In this document: piece by piece, positions 10,177 to 19,963 of the stretch
Position numbering within the stretch: position 1 is the stretch's first letter
How the letters are laid out: each line of letters begins with the position of its first letter
Origin: Methanothermobacter sp. K4
Lineage (GTDB): Archaea; Methanobacteriota; Methanobacteria; Methanobacteriales; Methanothermobacteraceae
DNA length: 45,990 bases
Direction: 5' to 3'
Assembly: GCF_022014235.1 (NCBI RefSeq)
Contig: NZ_JAKLTD010000001.1
Coordinates: forward strand, 76,743-122,732
Notes under the pieces: generated by a model
What the model was told of the DNA's origin: nothing
What the model saw: the letters and a program-made list of their open reading frames with translations, nothing else
The model's database searches: none
Translations under genes and position numbers: made by a program

Positions 10177-11352
10177 CTAGAAGTCAACTGGTCCCCTCAC
10201 AGACCTTACGATCCTGTAGAAGAGTTCATCGTTAATGTATTTCCCCTTCTCCCTGTTTTTCTTTACCTCCTCCACTATCCTGCAGAGTTCCTCCCTTGTA
10301 ACCTCTATACCGTACTCCTCAAGTTTTGCCTTGACTGCCCTGCACCCTGAGTGTTTGCCAAGGACTATCTTGCGCTGGTGTCCTATCATCTCCGGGAGGA
10401 ACGGCTCATATGTGAGGGGTTCCTCTATCACCGCATCCACGTGTATACCTGACTCGTGCCTGAAGACGTTCTTTCCAACTATGGGTTTGTTTTCAGGCAC
10501 CTTCATGCGGGTGTGCTTCTCAACGAGCCTTGACAGCTCATAGAGGACGCTGATGTTGAATCCGAGGTCAACATCATAGATTATCCTCAGGGCCATTATA
10601 AGCTCCTCAAGGGATGTGTTCCCTGCCCTTTCACCTATACCGTTAACTGTGGTTGAAACCGCGGTTCCACCTGCCAGGAGCCCTGCTATTGAATTTGAGA
10701 GTGCCATGCCAAAGTCATTGTGGCAGTGCATTGCTATGTCCACCTTTATATCCTTTCGAAGTTCCCTTACAAGGTAGTCCATTCCCTGGGGGCTTATGGC
10801 ACCCACCGTATCTGCTATATGGACCCTGTCTGCCCCGTAGCTCTCTGCCTTCCTGTATATCTGCTTGAGGAAGTCCAGGTCAGTCCTTGTGGCGTCCTCT
10901 GCTGAGAATGCCAGAAAGAGGCCGTGGTCCTTTGCATACTCTATGGAGTTCAGGCATACGTTGAGGGCCTCCTCCCTTGTGAGTTTGAGTTTGTGTTTGA
11001 GGTGGAGGTCGGATGTGGCCATGAAGGTTATGACGCCATCAACGTCGCAGTCAATTGCAACGTCTATGTCCTCCTTCTTTGTTCTGCTGAGGGCCAGTAT
11101 ATCTGCATTGAGACCTTCATTGGCTATTGTCTTTACTGAAACCTTTTCCTGCTTTGATACAACTGGAAAACCACTTTCTATCTGATGTATGCCCAGTTCA
11201 TCAAGTTTTCGGGCTATTTCAAGTTTTTCCTCGGTTCCGAGGCAGACCCCTGGGGTCTGTTCCCCGTCGCGGAGTGTTGTATCATAAATCGTGATCTTAT
11301 CGGGAAATTCTAATTCAGCTTCCTTATTGAAGGGACTGACGAAGTATTTCAA
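10177..11352 (-). CDS. aksA: Homocitrate synthase (AksA type)
   Basis: A 391-residue member of the isopropylmalate/homocitrate synthase group. TTLRDGEQTPGV near residue 25 holds the catalytic Arg-Asp. HCHNDFGMA gives the two metal-binding histidines, NGIGERAGN is the loop near the active site, and KNVFRHESGIHVDA plus LGKHSG are C-terminal signatures. It condenses acetyl-CoA with 2-oxoglutarate and longer 2-oxoacids in the coenzyme B pathway. The next gene downstream is the homoaconitase large subunit 64 bases away, which performs the following step, so the pair is functionally coherent. The start follows GGTGG. A promoter is likely in the AT-rich stretch at about 11380-11425. Confidence 0.9.
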   Translation of the reverse strand: MKYFVSPFNKEAELEFPDKITIYDTTLRDGEQTPGVCLGTEEKLEIARKLDELGIHQIESGFPVVSKQEKVSVKTIANEGLNADILALSRTKKEDIDVAIDCDVDGVITFMATSDLHLKHKLKLTREEALNVCLNSIEYAKDHGLFLAFSAEDATRTDLDFLKQIYRKAESYGADRVHIADTVGAISPQGMDYLVRELRKDIKVDIAMHCHNDFGMALSNSIAGLLAGGTAVSTTVNGIGERAGNTSLEELIMALRIIYDVDLGFNISVLYELSRLVEKHTRMKVPENKPIVGKNVFRHESGIHVDAVIEEPLTYEPFLPEMIGHQRKIVLGKHSGCRAVKAKLEEYGIEVTREELCRIVEEVKKNREKGKYINDELFYRIVRSVRGPVDF

Positions 11353-11744
11353 GGGATTACCACCTTAACTGATTTATTAAAATGAAGACTCTAGCATTTA
11401 TTTAAATTTGATATTTAAGTATAAAAGGTTTGAGAGTACAGCCGTCTTCCGGCCCTCCATGTTTTATCTGGTGGTGGCTGTTTGTCGCTTTTCATCTTTA
11501 GATGGTGGGCACTTACGGGGTGAGGGTTTTAATTGCTTGTGGTTTTCCGCCGCTTTTCAGCCTCCATGCTCAGGGAGTTAGAGGAGTGGTACCCTTATCC
11601 CCATCCTTGGGGGTCATCTGGATTTAGCTCCAGGATTTTTAAGAGCCTCTCAGATTTCTCTTTGGGTCCTTAGCAGTGCACATGACAGCCACACACTGGA
11701 GATCAATACTAACTCAGATTCCTCTTATGGGTCCTTAGCAGTAC
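11353..11744. other. 392-bp intergenic region with an imperfect direct repeat
   Basis: No credible reading frame. The region lies between two leftward genes, so it is the upstream region of aksA. It holds an imperfect direct repeat at 11649-11677 and 11713-11742, sharing a CTCAGATT start and an identical 14-base block GGGTCCTTAGCAGT. The second copy ends two bases from the CYTH stop codon. A short hairpin (CCCCA/TGGGG) is at 11599-11612, and ACAGCC pairs with GGCTGT across 11438-11482. TATA-like sequence for aksA lies near 11395-11410. Function unknown. Confidence 0.5.
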
Positions 11745-12278
11745 CTATTTGGCTTTAGCTTCAAGAAGTTCAAGGTATGATTTTCTCTCGAATTCACCGC
11801 TTACCCCCAGTTTTCTGTAGAGCTCAAATATCTCGCTGAGGGCATCCCCGTAGTCACTGCCATCAGGGAGGTCCATCTCTATTTCAAGGTAGGTCCCGAG
11901 GCCCCTGACGGTGTCAATGGATAGGGTGAAATCTCCAAGTGAGTAGGTACTCCTCTCCTTGAAGACATCCCTGACCCTTCGAAATCCAAGGGATTCCAGT
12001 ATCCCTGCTGCTGTTTCAGCATCTGCAACCTCAACCTCCAGTTCCTTCCGGGTCTTACTCCTGCCATCAATTTTGGGGCCCTTGTAGGTTATGAATGTTT
12101 TTTTGCCTGTTTTTCTTATCCTAAGTGCTTCATCGGTCTCTGCGAAGTCCCTGTGGGGGGCATTGAAGTATATGTCAGTCTGCTCCTCATCTGAAATATG
12201 GTGCCCTCCAAGTGAGATTATACGTTCGATTATCTCATCCCCGCTGGAAATTTTAGCCTTAACCTCAACCTCTATCAA
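11745..12278 (-). CDS. CYTH-domain protein (CyaB / class IV adenylate cyclase-like)
   Basis: A 177-residue single-domain CYTH protein. The diagnostic ExExK signature is the N-terminal EVEVKAK, followed by basic strands ALRIRKTGKK and ITYKGP, an acidic ELEVEV strand, and LEIEMDL near the C-terminus, which together line the metal-triphosphate tunnel. Family members act on triphosphates: adenylate cyclase, thiamine triphosphatase or tripolyphosphatase. Archaeal members are commonly called CyaB without proof of cyclase activity. It is three bases downstream of the coiled-coil gene, so the two form a leftward operon. Confidence 0.85.
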   Translation of the reverse strand: MIEVEVKAKISSGDEIIERIISLGGHHISDEEQTDIYFNAPHRDFAETDEALRIRKTGKKTFITYKGPKIDGRSKTRKELEVEVADAETAAGILESLGFRRVRDVFKERSTYSLGDFTLSIDTVRGLGTYLEIEMDLPDGSDYGDALSEIFELYRKLGVSGEFERKSYLELLEAKAK

Positions 12279-12281
12279 ACT

Positions 12282-12677
12282 CTACCACCCTTCAATACCA
12301 CTGGATACGCTGGTATCCTCAAGGCCAGCGTATTCCCTTAAAAACTGTGCTGATTCATCCAGTTCCTCAAGGAGGGCGTCTATCATCCTGTCAACACCCT
12401 CATATGGACCGAGGATATCATCTCTTTCATCCAGGATTCTCTTTCTCTTCTGCAGGTCTCCCCTCACCCTGGGGTCCCTCATTCTCTCAAGGTACTGCCT
12501 TCTTATGATCCTCATGTCCATATGGAGATTGTACCTTATGCTTTTAAGGTTTTTTATATATCCCTCAACATCCTCCAGGAGTTCAAGGGCCTCCTCTCTG
12601 TTTGAGGGATTTATTTCAAGTCCCTCAACTCCAAGTTCCTCAACCTGTTCCTTGTAGATTCTCGGATCGATAACCAC
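12282..12677 (-). CDS. Small charged helical protein, function unknown
   Basis: I do not recognise a family. The 131-residue product is rich in Glu, Arg, Leu and Asp and is predicted almost entirely helical, with heptad-like segments around residues 25-70 and 80-115. There is no signal peptide, membrane segment or cysteine. It starts with GTG at 12677; GGGGGG lies just upstream as a ribosome binding site. Three bases separate it from the CYTH gene, so co-expression is likely. The gene is divergent from tbp, and their promoters share the 254-bp AT-rich interval. Confidence 0.75.
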   Translation of the reverse strand: MVIDPRIYKEQVEELGVEGLEINPSNREEALELLEDVEGYIKNLKSIRYNLHMDMRIIRRQYLERMRDPRVRGDLQKRKRILDERDDILGPYEGVDRMIDALLEELDESAQFLREYAGLEDTSVSSGIEGW

Positions 12678-12931
12678 ATCATCCCCCCAGCAAGGACCCC
12701 GGGTCCTAAAGAATCTTTTATGCTATCACTATGAAAATCAAATTATTTAAATTCTGGTATAAAGTGTTGTGTAATCTATACAGGAAATTCCCATGAGGTG
12801 TGAATGACTTCGATGCACCGCCGGGATTATTAAATATATTATTATCCATAATAACTAGTTTTTTACGTCAATATTAATATAGGTGCATTTAAATTTATAT
12901 GTAGGTTTAAACTTCACCGGGAGGTATCTAG
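12678..12931. promoter_or_regulatory. Divergent promoter region of tbp and the leftward coiled-coil/CYTH operon
   Basis: This 254-bp AT-rich interval separates two divergent transcription units. For tbp, a TATA-like TTAAATTTATATG at 12889-12901 lies about 31 bases before the TTG start, and GGGAGGT at 12919-12925 is the ribosome binding site. A perfect AT-rich palindrome (TATTAT-CC-ATAATA) sits around 12839-12852 and could be an operator, but such sequences arise easily in AT-rich DNA. Confidence 0.5.
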
Positions 12932-13477
12932 TTGACAGATGTGGATATCAAGATAGAAAATATTGTTGCTTCTGCGACCCTTGGGAAATCCATTGATCTT
13001 CAGACAGTTGCTGAAGCCCTTGAAAACGTTGATTTTAACCGGGAACAATTTCCTGGTCTTGTATACAAATTAAAGGAGCCTAAAACTGCTGCTCTGATCT
13101 TTGGATCAGGTAAACTGGTATGTACGGGTGCAAAATCCATTGAGGATTCCAAGAGGGCCATAAAACTCACAGTTGATATGATGAGAACCATGGACCCTGA
13201 TATACCCGAAGAATTTGAGATAAAGATCCAGAACATTGTTGCCTCGGCAAACCTCGGGAAACCACTGAATTTTGAGGCTGTTGCCCTGGGACTTGAGAAT
13301 ACGGAATATGAACCTGAACAGTTCCCGGGTCTTGTTTACAGGCTGGATGAACCGAAGGTTGTCCTGCTGCTGTTTGGTTCAGGGAAGGTTGTGTGCACAG
13401 GTGCCAAGAGTGCTGAGGACGCTAAGCTTGGAGTTGAAAAGACCAAGGCAAGGCTTGCCGAGTTAGATCTGATTTAA
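12932..13477 (+). CDS. tbp: TATA-box binding protein (TBP)
   Basis: A 181-residue general transcription factor built of two tandem about 90-residue repeats. KIENIVASATLGK opens the first and KIQNIVASANLGK the second. Each repeat ends with a FGSGK(L/V)VCTGAKS strand that inserts into the DNA minor groove. It binds TATA boxes and recruits TFB and RNA polymerase. Translation starts at TTG 12932 with a GGGAGGT site upstream. Its TAA stop overlaps the ATG of the next gene by one base, indicating translational coupling to the phosphatase gene. Confidence 0.98.
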   Translation: MTDVDIKIENIVASATLGKSIDLQTVAEALENVDFNREQFPGLVYKLKEPKTAALIFGSGKLVCTGAKSIEDSKRAIKLTVDMMRTMDPDIPEEFEIKIQNIVASANLGKPLNFEAVALGLENTEYEPEQFPGLVYRLDEPKVVLLLFGSGKVVCTGAKSAEDAKLGVEKTKARLAELDLI

Positions 13478-14964
13478 TGGTGATATTTTTGATTAAACTT
13501 GTAGTTTTCGATCTTGACAATGTCATTATTGATGGGGAAGCCATAGACGAGATAGGGAAAATCGCTGGAGTCGAGGAGGAGGTAATGGAGATCACCGAAA
13601 AGGCCATGCAGGGTGATGTCGACTTCGAATCCTCCATAAGGGAGAGGGTGAAGCTCCTCAAGGGGACAGCGGTTGAGGATATAAAGGCAGTTGCAGATGA
13701 ATTGCCCCTCATGGAGGGTGCAGAGGAGACGATCAGGGCCCTCAAGGAGAAGGGTTACCGGGTTGCAGTTATAAGTGGAAGTTTTGACCTTGTGGCTGAG
13801 CCCATCAGAGATAAGCTTGGTATTGATTACCTCTTCTGCAACAGGCTCCATGAGGAGGACGGTGTGCTGACCGGTGAAGTGAGCGGACCTCTTGTGGAAA
13901 ACTCAAAGTATGATGTCCTATGTAGGATCCTCGATAAGGAGGGTATAAGCACCAGTGAATGTGTTGCTGTTGGCGATGGCGCCAATGACATATCCATGAT
14001 ACAGGCGGCCAGATTGGGGATAGCATTCAATGCAAAGCCGGCCCTCAGGAAGAAGGCTGACGCCGTTGTTGATGAATGGGATCTCAGAAAGATATTGCCG
14101 ATCATCGAGGAGATAGCTGAGGTGGATGATAAACTGGATAAACTCGGCTACGATGAGGTAATGGACCTTAAAAATGAATACGAGGAGAAACTCTCAGGCG
14201 TGGCATCCGAAAGGGATGAACTGAATAAGAAGGCCCGTGAAATGAAGGAACTCAGGGATAAACTGAACACTGAACTTCGTGAAACCCTCAACCGGGCTGT
14301 TGAACTCAGGGACAGGCGTAATGAGATAAATGCAAAGGTTGAAGAGAACAAGAAGCTCAGGGATGAGATAAACCAGGAGATAAAGAAGCTTGAGTGGTCC
14401 TCAGGTGGGCGTGACAGGATAAAGATAGAGAATGAAATCAGGCGGATAGATAAGATCATAGAAACAAGGGTCCTTGACATTAACAAGGAGAATGAACTGG
14501 TCAAGACCGCCAATGAACTACGTAAGAAGCTCATGAAGATCCAGGAGGATGAGGAGACCAGACAGAAGGCCCTTGAACTCAGGAAAAAGTCAGAGGAATA
14601 CCATGAGATGGTGGTCTCACTTTCAGAGGAGGCCCAGAAGTATCATGAAGAGATGCTTGAGTACTTCAGAAAGACGGATGAGATACGTAAGAAGGCTGAT
14701 GAAGCCCATGAGAAGTTTCTTGAATTCCGCAGGATGGCCTCAGAGAAACATGAGGAATTCAAATCAACTCTTGGCAAAATTAAGAGGATAAACGAAAGGA
14801 TCAACGCCCTCAGATCAGAAAATAGAAATGTTAAAAGAAGGGCCACCCGTGAAAGGGATCTTGAGGAGAAGGAGAGGGCCCGTGAAATATATGAGAAATT
14901 CAAAGAGGGTAAGAAGCTTACAAAGGATGAAATCCTTCTTCTTCAGAAGCACAGGATCGTTTAG
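13477..14964 (+). CDS. serB: Phosphoserine phosphatase (HAD) fused to a long C-terminal coiled coil
   Basis: A 495-residue two-part protein. Residues 1-215 form a phosphoserine phosphatase HAD domain: VVFDLDNV (nucleophile Asp12 and acid Asp14), ISGSFD (motif II), the SKYD lysine and VGDGANDISM (motif IV). The sequence after motif I (E21 and the AIDEI helix) closely follows the M. jannaschii SerB pattern, so L-serine formation is likely. Residues about 220-495 are extremely charged heptad-rich helix, like the coiled-coil proteins of COG1340. Standard SerB is about 210 residues, so the fusion more than doubles it. The start overlaps the tbp stop (TAATG). An alternative role in scaffolding or translation-associated complexes cannot be excluded. 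Confidence 0.88.
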   Translation: MVIFLIKLVVFDLDNVIIDGEAIDEIGKIAGVEEEVMEITEKAMQGDVDFESSIRERVKLLKGTAVEDIKAVADELPLMEGAEETIRALKEKGYRVAVISGSFDLVAEPIRDKLGIDYLFCNRLHEEDGVLTGEVSGPLVENSKYDVLCRILDKEGISTSECVAVGDGANDISMIQAARLGIAFNAKPALRKKADAVVDEWDLRKILPIIEEIAEVDDKLDKLGYDEVMDLKNEYEEKLSGVASERDELNKKAREMKELRDKLNTELRETLNRAVELRDRRNEINAKVEENKKLRDEINQEIKKLEWSSGGRDRIKIENEIRRIDKIIETRVLDINKENELVKTANELRKKLMKIQEDEETRQKALELRKKSEEYHEMVVSLSEEAQKYHEEMLEYFRKTDEIRKKADEAHEKFLEFRRMASEKHEEFKSTLGKIKRINERINALRSENRNVKRRATRERDLEEKERAREIYEKFKEGKKLTKDEILLLQKHRIV

Positions 14965-14974
14965 GGGATCATAT

Positions 14975-15130
14975 ATGTGTGAAGGGAAGTCCTCAGACGA
15001 AGAGAAGATAGAAGTGTGCTTCATATGCCATAAGAAGTTCAACATAAATGCCGATGACTCAAGCCATTATCATTACGGCAAGTACCCAATGTGCAGCTAC
15101 TGCAGTGACTTCTATGGATTCTACAGGTGA
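14975..15130 (+). CDS. 51-residue zinc-finger-like protein
   Basis: A small protein starting [11 protein letters not shown], ten bases after the phosphatase stop. It has two CxxC pairs (CFIC and CSYC) separated by a His-rich SSHYHYG segment, so it probably folds around one zinc ion as a treble-clef or ribbon. A GGGGATC stretch upstream is a weak ribosome binding site. The same frame is open further upstream inside the phosphatase gene, but the methionine here gives the sensible compact product. It ends just before topA, with which it is likely co-transcribed. Function unknown. Confidence 0.7.
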   Translation: MCEGKSSDEEKIEVCFICHKKFNINADDSSHYHYGKYPMCSYCSDFYGFYR

Positions 15131-15147
15131 CGATTCTGAGTGGTAAG

Positions 15148-17283
15148 ATGCACGAAGTTATAATATGTGAGAAGCCCAAGTCCTCAGAGAAGATCGCGGG
15201 AGCACTCTTTCCAGATGCAGAGAAAAAGAAGTACAGGAAGGTGTCCTACTGGGAATATTATGAAGGTAATAAAAGGGTGACCATCGTATCAGCGGTTGGA
15301 CACCTCTATTCACTTCGCCCCAGTAAACCCGGGGATGAGCACTTCTTTGACCTTGAATGGGCGCCCCTTCATGAGATTGATAAGAAGAAGAACTACGTTA
15401 AGGATTACCTCAATGTAATAAAAAAGTTCGCTGCCGGCGCTGACCGCTACATACATGCCTGTGATTACGACATAGAGGGTACACTCATCGGTTTCAACGC
15501 CATCAGATATGGCTGCGGCGGGGATGCGCTCAAGAAAACCGTCAGGATGAAGTTCTCAACCCTCACAGGGGAGGAGATACGGAGCGCCTATGAGAACCCC
15601 ATAGAACTCGACTGCGGTCAGGTGGACAGTGGAGCTGCAAGGCACATCCTTGACTTCATATTCGGTGTGAACATCTCAAGGTCCCTCATGAAATCCGTGA
15701 AGGAGGCGACCAACCGCTTCATTAAATTATCTGCCGGTAGGGTTCAGACCCCCACCCTTGCGATACTCGTTGAAAGGGAGAAGGAGATACGGGAATTCGA
15801 ACCGGTCCCCTACTGGATAATCCAGGCAGAACTGGAATCAGGGATCATTGCAGAGAGCAGACGGGGAAAGATATTCCAGCGCCCACTTGTTGATGAGGTC
15901 CTTGAGAGGTGTGATGGCAGCGATGCCTCTGTTAGAAGTGTGAAGGTAAGGGACACCATAAGGAAACCACCTGTGCCCTTTGACCTTGGATCGCTCCAGT
16001 CAGAGGCATACCGCGTATTTGGATTCAGCCCCAAGAAGACCCAGACCATCGCCCAGAACCTCTACACCGAGGGTTACACATCCTATCCCAGGACATCATC
16101 CCAGAAACTCCCTGAAAGCATAGGTTACCGTAAGATACTGGACAGGCTTTCAGGGGACCCCCGATTCGGTGCGCACATTGAAGGGCTCAGGGAACCCCTC
16201 AAACCCCATGAGGGTAAAAAGGTGGATGATGCACACCCTGCAATACACCCGACAGGTCTTCTCCCATCAGATCTCTCCAGTGATGAAAGGAAGATCTATG
16301 AACTCATCGTCCACCGTTTCATCAGCGTATTCGGTGAGGATGCCGTTCTACAGACAATGAGGGTGGACCTTGAAATAGGAGGGGAGGAGTTCAGTTTCTC
16401 AAGAAAGAGGGTGAGCAAGAGGGGATGGATGGACAGCTACCCCTACACCCGCATTGAAGATGAGGTTTTCCCTGATATATCCGAGGGGGATGTTATGGGC
16501 GTTGTGGGGGTATCCGCCCTGGAGAAGGAGACAAAACCTCCCGCCAGATACAATGAGGCCTCACTCATAAGGGAACTGGAGAAGAGGGGCCTTGGAACCA
16601 AGTCAACCCGTGCCGATATAATAGCCAAGCTCTATGACAGGAAGTACATTGAGGGTAAGAAGATACGTGTGAGTCCCCTGGGTGAGAACATAATTGACAC
16701 CCTCACAAAGTACTGTGAGAAGATCACCAGTGAGGAGCTCACAAGGCAGTTTGAGAGGGAACTCGAGGAGATCATGGAGGGAAAGATAAGCCGCGAGAGG
16801 GTCGTGGATGAGGCCATAGAGGAGGTTAAATCCATACTCGGTGATATTGAGAGGAACATGAAGGACATAGGCAGGGACCTCTATAAAGCCTATCAGGACA
16901 GCAGGGTTGTTGGTGAATGCCCTGAATGTGGCAGGAATCTTGTCATAAAATATTCCCCCAGGAACAAAAGCACCTTTGTGGGGTGTTCAGGTTACCCTGA
17001 TTGCAGGACCGTGTATTCACTTCCCAGGGGGGCCAGTGTACTTAAAAGTCGCTGCGAAAGATGCGGGCTTCCCATGATATCCTATGGCCGGCCGCGTCAG
17101 AGGGCCTGCCTTGACCCGGCGTGTGGGAAGAAAAAGTCCGAAGGTGAAGAAATCGTTGGTAAGTGTCCTGAGTGTGGATCCAATCTTATAAAACGTTCAG
17201 GGCGTTACGGTGAGTTCGTGGGCTGCAAGGGATTCCCCAAGTGTCGATTCACCTGCTCGGTTGACGATGTTCCAGCTGCATGA
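15148..17283 (+). CDS. topA: DNA topoisomerase I, archaeal type IA
   Basis: A 711-residue type IA topoisomerase. The TOPRIM domain begins [16 protein letters not shown] and contains the acidic metal site D106-Y-D108-I-E110. The active-site tyrosine is Y313 in [33 protein letters not shown] further on is the conserved DNA-binding region. Three C-terminal zinc modules follow, with CPEC...GYPDC, CERC...DPAC and CPEC...GFPKC cysteine sets. It relaxes negatively supercoiled DNA. I chose ATG 15148, which has a GTGGTAAG site; an upstream in-frame GTG at 15127 would overlap the zinc-protein stop. Confidence 0.96.
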   Translation: MHEVIICEKPKSSEKIAGALFPDAEKKKYRKVSYWEYYEGNKRVTIVSAVGHLYSLRPSKPGDEHFFDLEWAPLHEIDKKKNYVKDYLNVIKKFAAGADRYIHACDYDIEGTLIGFNAIRYGCGGDALKKTVRMKFSTLTGEEIRSAYENPIELDCGQVDSGAARHILDFIFGVNISRSLMKSVKEATNRFIKLSAGRVQTPTLAILVEREKEIREFEPVPYWIIQAELESGIIAESRRGKIFQRPLVDEVLERCDGSDASVRSVKVRDTIRKPPVPFDLGSLQSEAYRVFGFSPKKTQTIAQNLYTEGYTSYPRTSSQKLPESIGYRKILDRLSGDPRFGAHIEGLREPLKPHEGKKVDDAHPAIHPTGLLPSDLSSDERKIYELIVHRFISVFGEDAVLQTMRVDLEIGGEEFSFSRKRVSKRGWMDSYPYTRIEDEVFPDISEGDVMGVVGVSALEKETKPPARYNEASLIRELEKRGLGTKSTRADIIAKLYDRKYIEGKKIRVSPLGENIIDTLTKYCEKITSEELTRQFERELEEIMEGKISRERVVDEAIEEVKSILGDIERNMKDIGRDLYKAYQDSRVVGECPECGRNLVIKYSPRNKSTFVGCSGYPDCRTVYSLPRGASVLKSRCERCGLPMISYGRPRQRACLDPACGKKKSEGEEIVGKCPECGSNLIKRSGRYGEFVGCKGFPKCRFTCSVDDVPAA

Positions 17284-17419
17284 TGGGGTACATTTTCAGC
17301 TGGACACTGCCTCAGCCTGTAGACAGATCAAAGTTTATAAGTATTTACTGAACTAAAGAGTATACATCATCCATAAGTTCCTGAATTTATTACCAAGTTA
17401 AAGGTAAAGAGGCGGTTGA
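17284..17419 (+). promoter_or_regulatory. Promoter region of aglB
   Basis: The 136-bp gap after topA contains a good archaeal TATA box, GTTTATAA, at 17333-17340. A GGTAAAGAGGCGG purine stretch precedes the ATG at 17420. The spacing suggests an independent promoter with a 5' leader of about 55 bases. Confidence 0.5.
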
Positions 17420-19963
17420 ATGGATATCAGAAATCTGCTTGAAAAATTGAAGCCCTTCATAATAATTATAGTGCTGTTCTCAGCCGTATTCTATATAAGG
17501 GCCGAGGCCAGTAACATCGGTGGGGTCCCTGCTGATGCAAAGGACTTCTATAAGGACTCAGATGGACTGCCATACTTCAGTGAGATGGACTCATACTACA
17601 ACTACAGGCTCACAATGAATTACCTCACCAGGGGCATAATGGGGGATACCCTTGTTGATGGCAAACCCTACGACCTCCACTCCTACTACCCACCAGGGAG
17701 ACCCGTTGATTACCCTCCACTCATAGTTTACATAACCTCCGCTGCCTACAGGGTGGCCAACGTCTTTGGAGACTTCAGCCTCAAGGAGGTGGCTTTCTGG
17801 ATGGGGGCCCTGATAGGTTCCCTCTGCGTCATCCCCGCCTACCTCTTCGTCAGGAGAATCACCAATGACTACGGGGGCATCGCAGCGGCCCTGGTGGTTG
17901 GACTGGTCCCCACCTACGTTGCCCACACCTACGCCGGTTTCTTTGACACTGACATGTTCAACTTCGTTCTTCCACTGCTGGTGTTCTGGTTCTTCACAGA
18001 GAGCATGCTTGCAGTGGATCTCAAAAGGAAAACAGCCTATGCACTTGCAGCTGCAGTTTCAATACTCGTATTCTCAGCTGCATGGGTCGGTTACATATTC
18101 TATCTGGCCGTTCTGGTGGCCTTCATCATAGTCTACTCCCTTATCTCAAGGTACGTTCTGGGTGAGAAACCCGATAGGGAGTTCACTGGTAAGGTTGACT
18201 GGCTGCTGCATCAGCGCGAGATATTCCCCCTCCTGGTTCTCCTCTTAGGTGGCGGGATTCTCATAGGCATATTCGGAGGGTTTTCCAGCCTGGCTGGTGC
18301 CGTGACGGGTCTTGTGAGCACCACCCAGATACAGGCAACAGCCCAGACAACAGCCTACCCCAACGTGTATGTGTCAGTTTCAGAGCTCCAGATCCCTGAA
18401 TTCATAACCACAGGGGCCGGGGCAAAGAACCTGTTCATGCCAGGGCAGGGATCGGTTGTTGGTGGTGTTGGTGGCCTTCTGGTATTCCTTCTCGGCGTAC
18501 TCGGTGTCGGCGCCCTCCTGTGGAAGTACCGAGAGCCTGAGGTCCAGGTTAAGGAACCGGACAGAAAGTTGAAGGCCGGCAAGAAGAGCAAATTCATTAA
18601 AAGGCAGAATAAAACCAGCACCACTGACAGTGAAATGAAGCACCGGTATCTCCTATACGCTGTCCTCATGGCCGTATGGCTGGTGATGAGTGGATACGCC
18701 GTCACAAAGGGTTCAAGGTTCATACCAACCTTTGCAATACCCCTGGGACTTTCAGCAGGGATATTCACAGGCTTCCTGGTTGAATACCTCAGGGAAAATA
18801 TTAAGACAGCATCCTCCATTGCACTGGTTGCCTTTGTGGCTGCGATTGCCATTGCAATGCCCTTCGGTGTCTCAGTTGCTGTTAAACTCCTTGCAGGGGT
18901 GATTGCAGCTGGATTCATATACTTGGTCAAAAAGCCAGAGGTGAGGGCCCCTGTAATGATGGCCCTTGTTGTCCTGGCAGTGGTGGCCCCCTCTGTGAGC
19001 GGAGCACATTCACTGACATCAGGTGTTGCGCCGGGCACAGATGATGGGATGTGGAAATCAATGGAGTGGGTCAAGAAGAACACCAGCAAGGACACCGTGG
19101 TCATGTCCTGGTGGGACTTCGGCCACCTCTTTGCTGTTGCAGCCGACAGGCCCGTGACTTTCGACGGTGGTTCACAGAACACTCCAAGGGCTTACTGGAT
19201 CGGTAAGGCGCTGACAACCAGTAACGAAACACTCTCAAGGGGCATACTCACAATGCTATCATCCAGCGGAGACCTTGCCTATGAAACCCTCGACAACTAC
19301 ACAAACGACAGTGGTAAAACCGCCGAGATACTTACATCAACCCTGGGACTTTCAAGGGATGATGCGAGGGCAGTTATGACAGGACGCTACGGCCTCACAG
19401 AGAAGGAGGCTGACAGTGTACTCAGATACTCACACCCATCAAAACCAAAACCCTTCGTGCTTGTACTCAGCTCTGACATGCTCGGCAAGGCCCCATGGTG
19501 GACATACTTCGGTACCTGGGACTTCAAGAAGAAAACAGGTTCAAGGTACGGCTACTATCCGTCAATGGGAAGTTCAAAGCCCCAGGTTGTGAACAATACA
19601 ACCGTGATTCAGACAGTCAACACAATGGTGGAGGACAACCTGGTTGGAACCATCATAGAGAAAAGGGACAATACAACAAATGCAACGATAGCCATCGGCA
19701 ACAACCGAACCGTTCAGAGGATAAACCCACACAAGCTCATAATAATAGAGGGTAACCTCCTTGTCAGGAATGAGATTGTGGACAGCAACGCCCAGCTCAG
19801 CCTCATTGTCATTGGAAGTGGGAACCAGTACACAACGGTGATAATGAACAGGGAACTGGAAGATGCGGTGTTCACGAAACTGTTCCTTCTGGGTGGATTC
19901 AACCAGACGTCCTTTAAGTTCCTTCATCAGGAACCAGGTGTGCTGCTATGGACAGCAGCATAA
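17420..19963 (+). CDS. aglB: Oligosaccharyltransferase AglB (STT3 family)
   Basis: An 847-residue membrane enzyme that transfers a lipid-linked glycan to asparagine in surface proteins. A signal-anchor helix at residues 13-28 is followed by the first external loop with EMDSYYNYR, holding the catalytic acidic residue. A second acidic motif, FFDTDMFN, comes next, and then about ten more hydrophobic helices to residue about 530. The soluble C-terminal domain has the acceptor-sequon-binding signature SWWDFGH, the WWDxG motif of all STT3 proteins. It is preceded by its own promoter. The 3' end, including the stop codon, is part of a 40-bp tandem duplication. Confidence 0.95.
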   Translation: MDIRNLLEKLKPFIIIIVLFSAVFYIRAEASNIGGVPADAKDFYKDSDGLPYFSEMDSYYNYRLTMNYLTRGIMGDTLVDGKPYDLHSYYPPGRPVDYPPLIVYITSAAYRVANVFGDFSLKEVAFWMGALIGSLCVIPAYLFVRRITNDYGGIAAALVVGLVPTYVAHTYAGFFDTDMFNFVLPLLVFWFFTESMLAVDLKRKTAYALAAAVSILVFSAAWVGYIFYLAVLVAFIIVYSLISRYVLGEKPDREFTGKVDWLLHQREIFPLLVLLLGGGILIGIFGGFSSLAGAVTGLVSTTQIQATAQTTAYPNVYVSVSELQIPEFITTGAGAKNLFMPGQGSVVGGVGGLLVFLLGVLGVGALLWKYREPEVQVKEPDRKLKAGKKSKFIKRQNKTSTTDSEMKHRYLLYAVLMAVWLVMSGYAVTKGSRFIPTFAIPLGLSAGIFTGFLVEYLRENIKTASSIALVAFVAAIAIAMPFGVSVAVKLLAGVIAAGFIYLVKKPEVRAPVMMALVVLAVVAPSVSGAHSLTSGVAPGTDDGMWKSMEWVKKNTSKDTVVMSWWDFGHLFAVAADRPVTFDGGSQNTPRAYWIGKALTTSNETLSRGILTMLSSSGDLAYETLDNYTNDSGKTAEILTSTLGLSRDDARAVMTGRYGLTEKEADSVLRYSHPSKPKPFVLVLSSDMLGKAPWWTYFGTWDFKKKTGSRYGYYPSMGSSKPQVVNNTTVIQTVNTMVEDNLVGTIIEKRDNTTNATIAIGNNRTVQRINPHKLIIIEGNLLVRNEIVDSNAQLSLIVIGSGNQYTTVIMNRELEDAVFTKLFLLGGFNQTSFKFLHQEPGVLLWTAA

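Noticed and set aside
11353-11744. A tRNA or box C/D RNA in the aksA upstream gap
   Set aside because: No cloverleaf and no clear C/D box pair could be found by eye.
12839-12852. AT-rich palindrome upstream of tbp as an autoregulatory operator
   Set aside because: A 14-bp palindrome of only A/T with two C bases is expected by chance in such DNA, so it is mentioned only as a possibility.
18355-19182. Long leftward frame opposite aglB
   Set aside because: Mirror of the strongly supported AglB gene, with no ribosome binding site or family resemblance.
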